Source of the DNA: CAZVAR01 sp964625225
GTDB taxonomy: Bacteria; Pseudomonadota; Alphaproteobacteria; JAJUGE01
Length of the DNA stretch: 27,607 nt
Assembly (NCBI GenBank): GCA_964625225.1
Contig: CAZVAR010000031.1
Location: 1 to 27,607 of the forward strand
Direction: 5' to 3'
Shown here: positions 1 to 8,266 of the stretch, in pieces
How positions within the stretch are numbered: the stretch's first letter is position 1
Layout: each line of letters begins with the position of its first letter
Translations under genes and position numbers: made by a program
The notes under the pieces: generated by a model
What the model was told of the DNA's origin: nothing
Databases searched by the model: none
What the model saw: only the letters and a program-made list of their open reading frames with translations

Positions 1-118
1 TATGCACCAGGCGTACCAGCGAACCCGAGGGCCTTTGCAATGCTTTTAGCCGCGCCTCCTCGAGGGACGTTTCAGGTGCGTCACGCCTGGCTGCCTACAT
101 TCGAATCAGCCAACCACC
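1..118. other. Left edge, no recognisable gene
   Basis: No coding region is recognised here. An open frame continuous with the NnrS fragment starts after a stop at 47-49, but its residues (about 50-118) do not resemble the NnrS segment that should precede the conserved part. The stretch is less GC-rich than the rest. It carries an 8-bp inverted repeat, CCAGGCGT (7-14) and ACGCCTGG (83-90). It may be a rearrangement junction or a mis-assembled contig end. Confidence 0.4.
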
Positions 119-724
119 TTGGATTGCTGGACGGGCCGCAACCGGCTGCCGCAGTCCGGTGCGACGCGGAACGAGCGGCTCGACCGCGCGGCCTTCGTCG
201 CGACCATCCTCGCCGTCGCTGCCGCCGTCCTGTTGCCGCAGAGCCTGCCGGCGGGAGGTCTCGCGCTCGCCGCCGCCGCGCTGCTCCTGCTGCGGATGCT
301 GCCGTGGCGGTCGTGGGCCACCCGCGGTGAGCCGATGCTCTGGATTCTGCATCTAGGGCATCTGTGGATCGGCGTCGCCCTGCTCTTGCAGGGATTGGCG
401 GAGCTCGGTCTGGCGGTGCAGCCGAGCCTGCCCGTGCATGCGCTGACGATCGGGGCAATCGGCAGTCTCACGCTCGGGATGATGGCCCGCTCCGCGCTCG
501 GCCATAGCGGCCGGCCGATCGCGGCCGGATCGATGATCCGTGTCGCCTTCTGGGCGATCAACGTCGCGGCGGCGGTGCGGGTGTTCGTGCCGCTGATCAC
601 CATGACCGGCTACGAGCATTCGCTGCACGTTGCCGCGGCCGCTTGGACCGTGGCGTTCGGCCTGTTCGTCTTCGTCTTCCTGCCGATCCTGGTCCGGCCG
701 CGGATCGATGGCCGACCCGGCTGA
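119..724 (+). pseudogene. NnrS family protein, C-terminal half only
   Basis: This is the C-terminal half of an NnrS-like haem/copper membrane protein, a family induced by nitric oxide and linked to denitrification and NO tolerance. About six hydrophobic segments are visible. The family hallmark VHALTIGAIGSLTLGMMAR (around residues 107-125) matches the equivalent segment in the full-length paralogue that follows. NnrS proteins normally have about 400 residues and 12 membrane segments, so roughly 200 N-terminal residues are missing. Similarity seems to begin near residue 8 (about nt 140). The upstream 118 bases in this frame do not look like NnrS. The TTG start at 119 is only the first available start and has no convincing ribosome site. 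The 3' end overlaps the next gene by 17 bp, as expected for a real operon member. It could be a truncated gene or a product of the contig edge. Confidence 0.6.
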
Positions 725-1862
725 CCCCGCGCCCTGGCGCGGCTTCCGGCTCTTCTTCCCGCTGGCGGCGCTCCAGGCGGCCCTGTTCCTGCCGCTCTGG
801 TGGCTGCGCTATACCGGGTCGCTGCCGCTCGACGGCCATCTCGCCGGCGCGGTCTGGCACGGCCACGAGATGGTCTTCGGCTATGTCGCCGCGGTGCTCG
901 CCGGGTTCCTTCTCGTCGCAAGCGGGGGGCCGCGCATTTGGCTGCTGGCGGCGCTGTGGCTGGCCGGCCGCACGCTCGCGTTCGCGCCGCTGACCGCGCC
1001 GTGGCTGGCTGCGGTGGTCGATCTCGCCTTCCTGCCGATGCTGGTGCTCCTGCGGCGGCCGCCGCTCTGGTACGGCGCGAAGCTGATGAGCCTCGGCATC
1101 CTGCTGGTGATCCTGGGGCTCAGCACCGGCAATCTCTGGGTCCATCTGGCCGCGATCGGCGGCGGCGATGCCGATCGCGCGGTCGTTGCAACGGCCACGC
1201 TGATCGCATTGTTGCTGGTGCTGGTCGGCGGCCGGCTGGTGCCGGGCCACACGCGGGCGACGCTGCGCCGCGGCGTCGGTCTGCGGCTGGCCTGGGCGGA
1301 GTTCGCCGGCATCCCCTGCGGCCTGGCCTGGGTCGGCGCGGAGGCCGGCGGCTGGCCGGTCGTCGCCGGCGCGGCCGCAGGCGCGCTCGGGCTGCTGCAG
1401 CTCTACCGTCTGGCCCGCTGGTGGGACCGCGCCGTCCTGGCGGATCCGCTGCTCTGGGTACTGCACGCCGGCTTCGCCTGGCTGGCGCTCGGCCTGCTGC
1501 TGACGGCGCTCGGACACCTGACCGGCGCGGTTCCGCCCGTGGCCGCATTGCACGCCGTTCTGGTCGGCGCGGTCGGCAGCCTGACCCTGGGTATCATGAC
1601 CCGGCTGAGCCTGCAGCATACCAAGCGCCCTCTCGTCGCCGGTCGCGCCTCCACCGTCGCGTTCGGGCTGATGCAGGCGGCGGCGGCGGCCCGCCTGGCC
1701 GCGATATTGCCGGACGCCGCCATGACCGCCACCGCGGCGGCGACCCTGGCCTGGACGGCGGCCTTCGTGGCGTTCTTCGCCGCGCACGGCCGGGCCTTGC
1801 TCGCGGGCATCCGATCCGCCGTCAATTTGCGGCAGATCAACAAGGAAGCGGCCGGCCCGTAG
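708..1862 (+). CDS. NnrS family protein (NO-responsive haem/copper membrane protein)
   Basis: This is a full-length NnrS-like integral membrane protein of 384 residues. The N terminus carries the typical WRGFRLFFPLAALQA start and the WHGHEMVFGYVAAVLAGFLL segment, where the His residues (WHGHEM) are the likely metal ligands. The C-terminal half has HAVLVGAVGSLTLGIMTR. About 12 hydrophobic segments are present. The family is known to respond to nitric oxide and to protect against nitrosative stress; the exact biochemistry is not settled. The ATG at 708 lies inside the end of the upstream NnrS fragment (17-bp overlap), which suggests translational coupling. hemN follows 13 bp after the stop. The tandem arrangement of two NnrS paralogues, with hemN behind, suggests a microaerobic or denitrifying lifestyle. 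Genes further left, such as nir or nor, would be expected but are outside the window. Confidence 0.88.
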   Translation: MADPADPAPWRGFRLFFPLAALQAALFLPLWWLRYTGSLPLDGHLAGAVWHGHEMVFGYVAAVLAGFLLVASGGPRIWLLAALWLAGRTLAFAPLTAPWLAAVVDLAFLPMLVLLRRPPLWYGAKLMSLGILLVILGLSTGNLWVHLAAIGGGDADRAVVATATLIALLLVLVGGRLVPGHTRATLRRGVGLRLAWAEFAGIPCGLAWVGAEAGGWPVVAGAAAGALGLLQLYRLARWWDRAVLADPLLWVLHAGFAWLALGLLLTALGHLTGAVPPVAALHAVLVGAVGSLTLGIMTRLSLQHTKRPLVAGRASTVAFGLMQAAAAARLAAILPDAAMTATAAATLAWTAAFVAFFAAHGRALLAGIRSAVNLRQINKEAAGP

Positions 1863-1875
1863 TAAGCGGTCGGGC

Positions 1876-3228
1876 ATGGACCAGGATCTGATCGCCAAGT
1901 ACGAAGGCCGGCGCGTACCGCGCTACACCAGCTACCCGACGGCGCCGCACTTCAATGCGACGGTGGGCGAGGGGGCCTACCGGGAGTGGCTGGCGGCGCT
2001 GCCGCCGGGCACGGCGCTGTCGCTTTACCTGCATGTCCCGTTCTGCCGCTCGATGTGCTGGTATTGCGGCTGCCACACCAAGGTCACCCGCCGCAACGAG
2101 CCGGTCGATGCCTATCTGGCGGCGCTGCGGCGGGAGGTCGAGCTCGTGGCCGCCGTGCTGCCGGCGACGATGCCCGTCGTGCACCTGCATTGGGGCGGCG
2201 GCACGCCCACGATCCTGGCGCCCGCCGACTTCGCCGAAACGATGGAGCTCATCCGCCGCCGCTTCGCCGTGGCGGAGGACGCCGAGATCGCGGTCGAGAT
2301 CGACCCGCGCCGGCTCACGCGCGACATGATCGCGGCGCTCGGCGGCGCTGGTGTCACGCGCGCCAGCCTCGGCGTGCAGACCTTCGACCCGTTAGTGCAG
2401 AAGGCGATCAACCGCATTCAGAGCTTCGAGCAGACCCGCGCGGTCGTGGACGGGCTCCGGGCGGCCGGGATCGACCGGATCAATCTCGACCTGCTCTACG
2501 GCCTGCCGCACCAGACCGTCGCGGCCTGCGAGGAGACGGTGGCGCGGGCGCTGGAGCTGGCGCCGGACCGGCTCGCCGTGTTCGGCTATGCGCACGTGCC
2601 GTGGATGAAGACGCACCAGCGGATGATCGACGAGGCCGTGCTGCCGGACGGGCCTGCCCGCCTCGCCCAGTTCGAGGCCATTGCCGGCCGCCTGCTCGCG
2701 GCGGGCCACCGGCAGGTCGGCCTGGACCATTTCGCACGGCCCGGCGACCCGCTCGCGATCGCGCTGGAAGCGGGGACGCTGCGCCGCAATTTCCAGGGCT
2801 ACACGACCGACCGCGCCGCCGTGCTGATCGGCTTCGGCGCCTCGGCGATCGGCGCCCTGCCCTCGGGCTATGTCCAGAACGTCGCCGCGACCGGCGAGTA
2901 CGAGCGGCGGATCGCCGCCGGGAGGCTCGCCGTCGGCCGGGGGATCGCGCTGACGCCCGACGATCGCCTGCGGCGCGACCTGATCGAACGGATCATGTGC
3001 GTGCAGCGGGTGGATCTGGCCGCGGTCTGCCGCCGGCACGGCGTTCTGCCCGGGGCCCTTGCGGACGCGATGCCGGCCCTGCAGGCGCTGGCACGCGACG
3101 GCGTGATCCGCATCGACGGGACGGTCGTTACCGTGAAGCCGGGCTGTCGTCCGTTGCTGCGCAACGTGGCGGCGGCATTCGACCGCTATCTGCAGCCGGC
3201 TGAGACCCGGCACGCCCGGGCCGTCTGA
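1876..3228 (+). CDS. hemN: Oxygen-independent coproporphyrinogen III dehydrogenase
   Basis: This radical-SAM enzyme converts coproporphyrinogen III to protoporphyrinogen IX without oxygen, using two SAM per turnover, in the cytoplasm. The protein has 450 residues, the usual HemN length. The RYTSYPTAPHF start is characteristic. The iron-sulfur motif is Cys57-x3-Cys61-x2-Cys64 followed by Cys66, the HemN-specific CxxxCxxCxC pattern. GGGTPT follows around residue 110 (SAM binding), and RNFQGYTTD near residue 305 is diagnostic for true HemN rather than HemW. It sits 13 bp after nnrS on the same strand, so both are probably cotranscribed, which fits anaerobic haem supply for respiratory enzymes. 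No FNR-type site is visible in the short spacer, so any anaerobic control would act from a promoter further upstream. Confidence 0.96.
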   Translation: MDQDLIAKYEGRRVPRYTSYPTAPHFNATVGEGAYREWLAALPPGTALSLYLHVPFCRSMCWYCGCHTKVTRRNEPVDAYLAALRREVELVAAVLPATMPVVHLHWGGGTPTILAPADFAETMELIRRRFAVAEDAEIAVEIDPRRLTRDMIAALGGAGVTRASLGVQTFDPLVQKAINRIQSFEQTRAVVDGLRAAGIDRINLDLLYGLPHQTVAACEETVARALELAPDRLAVFGYAHVPWMKTHQRMIDEAVLPDGPARLAQFEAIAGRLLAAGHRQVGLDHFARPGDPLAIALEAGTLRRNFQGYTTDRAAVLIGFGASAIGALPSGYVQNVAATGEYERRIAAGRLAVGRGIALTPDDRLRRDLIERIMCVQRVDLAAVCRRHGVLPGALADAMPALQALARDGVIRIDGTVVTVKPGCRPLLRNVAAAFDRYLQPAETRHARAV

Positions 3229-3570
3229 CCTCGAAGCGCGGGTCGACTGACCTTTCCGCGGTCGTGCCAGTCGACCCCGCCGATCCTTCGTTCCCGCCCG
3301 CCGGCCCCCCACGGGCCGCACTCGGGCGGAAGACAGTCGGCTCCTTCGCTGGCGTGCCGGTCTCGGGCCGGCCTCCGAGGGGCGCGGCCCGGAAGCCTTC
3401 CGAATGGAGAGAGTTGGGGTGTGGCTCGCCGCGCCGGCGGCGCTCCGTCTGGAACGATGCCGGGACGGATCCTGTCGGTGCATCGGCGACCGCGGCCCGT
3501 TCCCGGCTTTTCTTTCCACGGCCGCTCGCATAGCCTCGGGTCCGAGGCGTCGAGAGGAGGAGGGGACCCC
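3229..3570. other. 342-bp spacer between hemN and the dehydrogenase gene
   Basis: No convincing coding region is seen. The left end holds a perfect 10-bp inverted repeat (3240-3249 with 3268-3277), listed separately. The right end holds a purine-rich ribosome site (3555-3566) for the next gene. The frame of the next gene is open back to 3421, but the residues there are Arg/Pro-rich and unlike the family. I see no clear promoter in the middle. Confidence 0.5.
3240..3277 (+). terminator. 10-bp perfect inverted repeat after hemN
   Basis: GGGTCGACTG (3240-3249) and CAGTCGACCC (3268-3277) form a perfect 10-bp stem with an 18-nt loop, starting 12 nt after the hemN stop. There is no T-run behind it, so it is not a classical intrinsic terminator. 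It may stabilise the mRNA end, help Rho-dependent termination, or be an operator. Confidence 0.45.
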
Positions 3571-4638
3571 GTGGCCAGCTACCGCATCGCCGTGATTCCG
3601 GGCGACGGCATCGGCAAGGAAGTGGTGCCGGAGGGCATCCGCGTGCTGGAGGCGGCGGGGCGCCGCTTCGGCATCGCCTTCGACTTCACCCATTTCGACT
3701 GGTCCTGCGAGACCTGGAAGAAGACCGGCCGCATGATGCCGCCGGACGGCATCGAGCAGCTCCGGCCGCACGACGCAATCTTCCTCGGCGCGGTCGGCTG
3801 GCCGGACGTGCCCGACCACGTCTCGCTCTGGGGCCTCCTGATCCCGATCCGCCGTGAGTTCGACCAATACGTCAATCTGCGCCCGTGCCGGCTGCTGAAG
3901 GGGACGGTCTCGCCGCTCGCGAACCGCGGGGCGGACGACATCGACTTCGTCGTCATCCGTGAGAATTGCGAGGGTGAATATTCGGAGATCGGCGGCCGGC
4001 TCTATCGCGGCACCGATGCCGAGATGGCGGTGCAGGAGAGCATCTTCACCCGCCGCGGCGTCGACCGGATCCTGCGCTATGCCTTCGAGCTGGCACAGTC
4101 GCGGCCGAAGCGGCACCTGACCTCGGCCACCAAGTCGAACGGCATCATCCACACCATGCCGTTCTGGGACGAACGCTTCAAAGCCATCAAGGCCGACTAT
4201 CCGAGCGTGCGTACCGACCAGTACCATATCGACATCCTGACCGCACATTTCGTGCAGCATCCGGACTGGTTCGACGTGGTGGTCGGCTCCAACCTGTTCG
4301 GCGATATCCTCTCCGACCTCGGCCCGGCGGTGGCGGGCAGCATCGGCATCGCGCCGTCGTCGAACATCAACCCCGAGCGCTCCGCCCCTTCGATGTTCGA
4401 GCCGGTGCACGGCTCCGCGCCCGACATCGCCGGCAAGGGTATCGCCAACCCGATCGGTCAGATCTGGTCCGGCGCCATGATGCTGGACCATCTCGGCCAC
4501 GCCGACGCCGCCCGCGCGATCGAGCGGGCGATCGAGGCGGTGCTGACCGGCGGCGGCCCGAGGACCCGCGACATGGGCGGCAACGGCTCGACCGTGGAGG
4601 TCGGCAAGGCGATCGCGGAAGCGGTGGCGAGCGCATGA
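3571..4638 (+). CDS. Tartrate/D-malate dehydrogenase-type beta-decarboxylating dehydrogenase
   Basis: This is an NAD- and divalent-metal-dependent oxidative decarboxylase of the isocitrate/isopropylmalate dehydrogenase superfamily, 355 residues long. It starts YRIAVIPGDGIGKEVVPEG (nucleotide and hinge region). It has RENCEGEYSEIGGR around residue 130 and the metal-binding NLFGDILSDL near residue 245. The PVHGSAPDIAGKGIANP block follows around 275-291. Features such as HFDWSCE near residue 40 and the RENxEGEYS variant fit the TtuC/DmlA (tartrate dehydrogenase or D-malate dehydrogenase) branch better than LeuB. The exact substrate cannot be fixed from sequence. I chose the GTG at 3571 because a strong AGGAGG-type site lies at 3555-3562 and the family motif begins five residues later. 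Its stop overlaps the next start in an ATGA. Confidence 0.88.
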   Translation: MASYRIAVIPGDGIGKEVVPEGIRVLEAAGRRFGIAFDFTHFDWSCETWKKTGRMMPPDGIEQLRPHDAIFLGAVGWPDVPDHVSLWGLLIPIRREFDQYVNLRPCRLLKGTVSPLANRGADDIDFVVIRENCEGEYSEIGGRLYRGTDAEMAVQESIFTRRGVDRILRYAFELAQSRPKRHLTSATKSNGIIHTMPFWDERFKAIKADYPSVRTDQYHIDILTAHFVQHPDWFDVVVGSNLFGDILSDLGPAVAGSIGIAPSSNINPERSAPSMFEPVHGSAPDIAGKGIANPIGQIWSGAMMLDHLGHADAARAIERAIEAVLTGGGPRTRDMGGNGSTVEVGKAIAEAVASA

Positions 4639-5090
4639 TACGGCCGGGCGCCTTCTTCGAGGATTTCGCCGTCGGCGATCGCTGGGAGACCGGCGGCTAC
4701 ACCTTCACCGAGGCGGAGATCGTCGATTTCGCGTTCCGCTACGACCCGCAGCCCTTCCACATCGATGTCGAGGCGGCGAAGGCGTCGATCTATGGCGGCC
4801 TGATCGCGAGCGGCTTCCAGACGCTCTCGGTCTGCTTCCGCCTGGTCTGGCAGACCGCGGTGCTCTCCAACAATATGGGCGGTCGCGGTCTCGACGAGCT
4901 GCGCTGGCCGCGCGCGGTGCGCCCCGGCGATACGGTCCACGTCGTGGTCGAGGTGCTGGCGGCGGAGCCGTCCTCGCGCGCCGACCGCGGCAATCTGCGC
5001 CTGCGCTATACCGGCCTCAACCAGCGCGGCGAAACGGTGCTGGAGGCGACGCTGCTGCACGTCGTCCGGCGCCGGCCGCCGGCGGACTGA
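4635..5090 (+). CDS. MaoC-like hotdog-fold dehydratase
   Basis: This is a 151-residue single-hotdog protein of the MaoC / (R)-specific enoyl-CoA hydratase group. The catalytic signature is clear in FRYDPQPFHID, with Asp37 and His42 as the expected catalytic pair. The conserved YGGLIASGFQT helix follows at about residues 53-63, and a WPRAVRPGDTVHV strand lies near residues 95-107. Members hydrate enoyl-CoA or related thioesters, or act on mesaconyl-type substrates. The ATG shares bases with the stop of the upstream dehydrogenase (ATGA), so the two proteins are probably made together and may act on the same carboxylic acid route. The substrate is not deducible. A reconstructed promoter for serC lies just downstream, so this gene probably ends its operon. 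Confidence 0.87.
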   Translation: MIRPGAFFEDFAVGDRWETGGYTFTEAEIVDFAFRYDPQPFHIDVEAAKASIYGGLIASGFQTLSVCFRLVWQTAVLSNNMGGRGLDELRWPRAVRPGDTVHVVVEVLAAEPSSRADRGNLRLRYTGLNQRGETVLEATLLHVVRRRPPAD

Positions 5091-5107
5091 CGGTGTCGCG
5101 GGGGTTG

Positions 5108-5123
5108 GTTGCTGCACTGCAAC
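5108..5123 (+). promoter_or_regulatory. Inverted repeat just upstream of the serC -35 box
   Basis: GTTGC (5108-5112) and GCAAC (5119-5123) flank a 6-nt centre, one base before the putative -35 hexamer. The position suits an activator or repressor site, but the arms are short and chance occurrence is possible. Confidence 0.3.
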
Positions 5124-5124
5124 A

Positions 5125-5153
5125 TTGACCGGACGGCGGACGGCTCATAGTAT
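5125..5153 (+). promoter_or_regulatory. Putative sigma-70 promoter of serC-serA
   Basis: TTGACC (5125-5130) and TAGTAT (5148-5153) are separated by exactly 17 bp. They match the housekeeping consensus at 5/6 and 4/6 positions. Transcription would start near 5160, giving a leader of about 60 nt before serC. This is one of few AT-richer patches in the area. Confidence 0.55.
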
Positions 5154-5159
5154 CCGCGC

Positions 5160-5219
5160 CCGTCGTCAACCGGCCCGCCCGCCCTGCGGGAGCGGGCCTT
5201 ACCCGTTTCGGGGAATTCC
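5160..5219 (+). ncRNA. Structured 5' leader of serC (candidate serC leader RNA)
   Basis: Two consecutive stem-loops occupy the leader. The first pairs 5172-5178 with 5192-5198 (7 bp) and continues as 5179-5182 with 5186-5189 after a two-base GA bulge. The second pairs CCCG (5202-5205) with CGGG (5209-5212) across a TTT loop. The Shine-Dalgarno bases GGGGA (5210-5214) lie partly in this second stem, so ribosome access could depend on its folding. An RNA element upstream of serC (the serC motif) has been described in alphaproteobacteria. Position, lineage and the hairpin carrying the ribosome site agree with it, but I could not compare it with the covariance model. Confidence 0.5.
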
Positions 5220-6377
<1,158 letters not shown>

Positions 6378-6394
6378 GCGGGCGGGCGCCGCGG

Positions 6395-6486
6395 CCTGCC
6401 CCTCAGGGGCAGGGGCGGCTTCGATACCCGACAGGAGCGCCGCACCCGGAGGAGGCCCCGAAGGGGCCGTCTCGAAGAGAGAGACG
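6395..6486 (+). repeat. Three successive hairpins in the serC-serA spacer
   Basis: CCTGCCC/GGGCAGG pairs 6395-6401 with 6407-6413. GGCCCC (6454-6459) and GGGGCC (6463-6468) form a stem with a GAA loop. CGTCTC (6468-6473) and GAGACG (6481-6486) form a third with a 7-nt loop. None has a T-run. They may attenuate, protect or process the transcript between serC and serA. Confidence 0.45.
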
Positions 6487-6542
6487 TTCCGGCCAAACGA
6501 CGCGCAGCGGGCGCGAAACGACACGAAGGCAAGAGCTGTTCC

Positions 6543-8120
6543 ATGCCCAAGGTCCTCATTTCCGACGATCTTTCCCCCCGCGCCGCCGAGATTTTCCGCG
6601 AGCGCGGGATCGAGGTGGACGTGAAGATCGGCCTCAAGCCGGACGAGCTGAAGGCGACCATCGGCGGCTATGACGGGCTTGCCATCCGTTCCGCGACCAA
6701 GGTCACCAAGGACGTGCTGGACGCCGCGGAGCGCCTCAAGGTGATCGGCCGCGCCGGCATCGGCGTCGACAATGTCGACGTCCCGGCCGCCACCGCCCGC
6801 GGCGTCGTCGTCATGAACACGCCTTTCGGCAATTCGATCACCACCGCCGAGCACACGATCGCCATGATGATGGCGCTGGCCCGGCAGATCCCGGCGGCCG
6901 ACCGCTCGACCCGCGCCGGCAAATGGGAGAAGTCCCGCTTCATGGGCGTGGAGCTGACCGGCAAGACGCTGGGCATCATCGGCTGCGGCAATATCGGCGC
7001 GATCGTCGCCGACCGGGCACAGGGCCTGAAGATGAAGGTGATCGCCTACGATCCCTTCCTGTCGCCGGAGCGGGCGCACGATCTCGGCGTCGAGAAGGTC
7101 GACCTCGACGAGTTGCTGCGCCGATCCGACTTCATCACCCTGCACACGCCGATGACCGACGCGACCCGCGGCATGATCGACGCAGCGGCGCTGGCCAAGA
7201 CCAAGCCCGGCGTGCGCATCGTCAACTGTGCCCGCGGCGGCCTGATCGTCGAGAAGGATCTGCGCGCCGCGATCGAGTCGGGCCATGTCGCCGGTGCGGC
7301 GATCGACGTGTTCGAGGTGGAGCCGGCGAAGGAGACCGTCCTGTTCGGCCTGGAGCAGGTGGTGGTCACGCCCCATCTCGGCGCCTCCACCGGCGAGGCG
7401 CAGGAGAATGTGGCGCTGCAGGTGGCCGAGCAGATGTCGGACTTCCTGCTGCTCGGCGCCGTGACCAACGCGATCAACATGCCTTCGCTCTCGGCCGAGG
7501 ACGCGCCGCGCCTCAAGCCCTACATGCAGCTCGCCGAGCAGCTCGGCAGCTTCGCCGGGCAGCTCACCGAGACCGGCCTCAAGGCGGCGACCGTGACCTA
7601 TGAGGGCCATGTCGCGGAGCTGAACACGCGGCCGCTGACCGCCGTGGTTCTGCAGGGGCTGCTGAAGCCGCTCCTCGACTCGGTCAACATGGTCAACGCC
7701 CCGCTGATCGCGCGCGAGCGCGACATCACGATCAGCGAGGTCAAGACCGAGGGGCCGACCGACTACCAGACCCTGATCAGCCTCACCGTCGAGACCGAGC
7801 GGCGCCGGCGGATCGTGGCCGGCACCCTCTTCGGCGGCCGCCACGCGCGCGTGGTCCAGGTCCAGGACATCCACTTCGAGGCGGAGCTGGGGCCGCACAT
7901 GCTCTACATCCGCAACCAGGACAAGCCCGGCTTCATCGGCAAGCTCGGCACGATCCTGGGCGAGGCCGGCGTCAACATCGCCAATTTCAATCTGGGCCGG
8001 GCGGAGAAGGGCGGCGACGCGATCGCCCTGGTCGAGATCGACGGTCCCTGCCCGGAGCCGGTGCTCGACCGCATCCGGGCGCTGCCCGACGTGATCCAGG
8101 CGAAGTCCCTGTCGTTCTGA
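6543..8120 (+). CDS. serA: D-3-phosphoglycerate dehydrogenase
   Basis: SerA oxidises 3-phosphoglycerate to 3-phosphohydroxypyruvate with NAD, the committed step of serine synthesis. At 525 residues it is the long form. The N-terminal substrate domain includes GRAGIGVDNVDVPAATARG (near residue 76). The Rossmann motif GCGNIGAIVADRAQG starts near residue 147. NCARGGLIVEKDL (near residue 229) carries the catalytic Arg, and TPHLGASTGEAQ (near residue 278) carries the His. An intervening domain follows. A C-terminal ACT domain (about residues 450-525) reads DKPGFIGKLGTILGEAGVNIANFNLGR and is the expected serine-sensing site. It lies 165 bp after serC and is probably cotranscribed, though the hairpin-rich spacer may adjust the ratio. 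Confidence 0.97.
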   Translation: MPKVLISDDLSPRAAEIFRERGIEVDVKIGLKPDELKATIGGYDGLAIRSATKVTKDVLDAAERLKVIGRAGIGVDNVDVPAATARGVVVMNTPFGNSITTAEHTIAMMMALARQIPAADRSTRAGKWEKSRFMGVELTGKTLGIIGCGNIGAIVADRAQGLKMKVIAYDPFLSPERAHDLGVEKVDLDELLRRSDFITLHTPMTDATRGMIDAAALAKTKPGVRIVNCARGGLIVEKDLRAAIESGHVAGAAIDVFEVEPAKETVLFGLEQVVVTPHLGASTGEAQENVALQVAEQMSDFLLLGAVTNAINMPSLSAEDAPRLKPYMQLAEQLGSFAGQLTETGLKAATVTYEGHVAELNTRPLTAVVLQGLLKPLLDSVNMVNAPLIARERDITISEVKTEGPTDYQTLISLTVETERRRRIVAGTLFGGRHARVVQVQDIHFEAELGPHMLYIRNQDKPGFIGKLGTILGEAGVNIANFNLGRAEKGGDAIALVEIDGPCPEPVLDRIRALPDVIQAKSLSF

Positions 8121-8204
8121 GCGGGGATGGCGTAGGACGCCGCCCCGGCGCATCGCCTCGCGATACGGCCCCGCGGACGGCGAGGTAGGGCGGGGTCGGT
8201 TCGC

Positions 8205-8243
8205 ACCGGCCCCAGAACCGGCCCCGGACCAGCCCCGGACCGG
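8205..8243. repeat. Short 11-12 bp imperfect tandem repeat
   Basis: Three imperfect units of the ACCGGCCCCGG type lie between the convergent ends of serA and the BNR gene. They are GC-rich and may act in termination for either gene, but no strong hairpin or T-run was found. Confidence 0.35.
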
Positions 8244-8266
8244 CGCGCGGCCCGGCCGGCGGGTCT

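Noticed and set aside
3421..3570. Upstream in-frame extension of the tartrate/D-malate-type dehydrogenase
   Set aside because: Residues are Arg/Pro/Ser-rich without family similarity; GTG at 3571 has the strong ribosome site and the correct N terminus.
2392..4500. Long minus-strand frame opposite hemN and the dehydrogenase
   Set aside because: Antisense to two well-supported genes, with the composition typical of GC-driven open frames.
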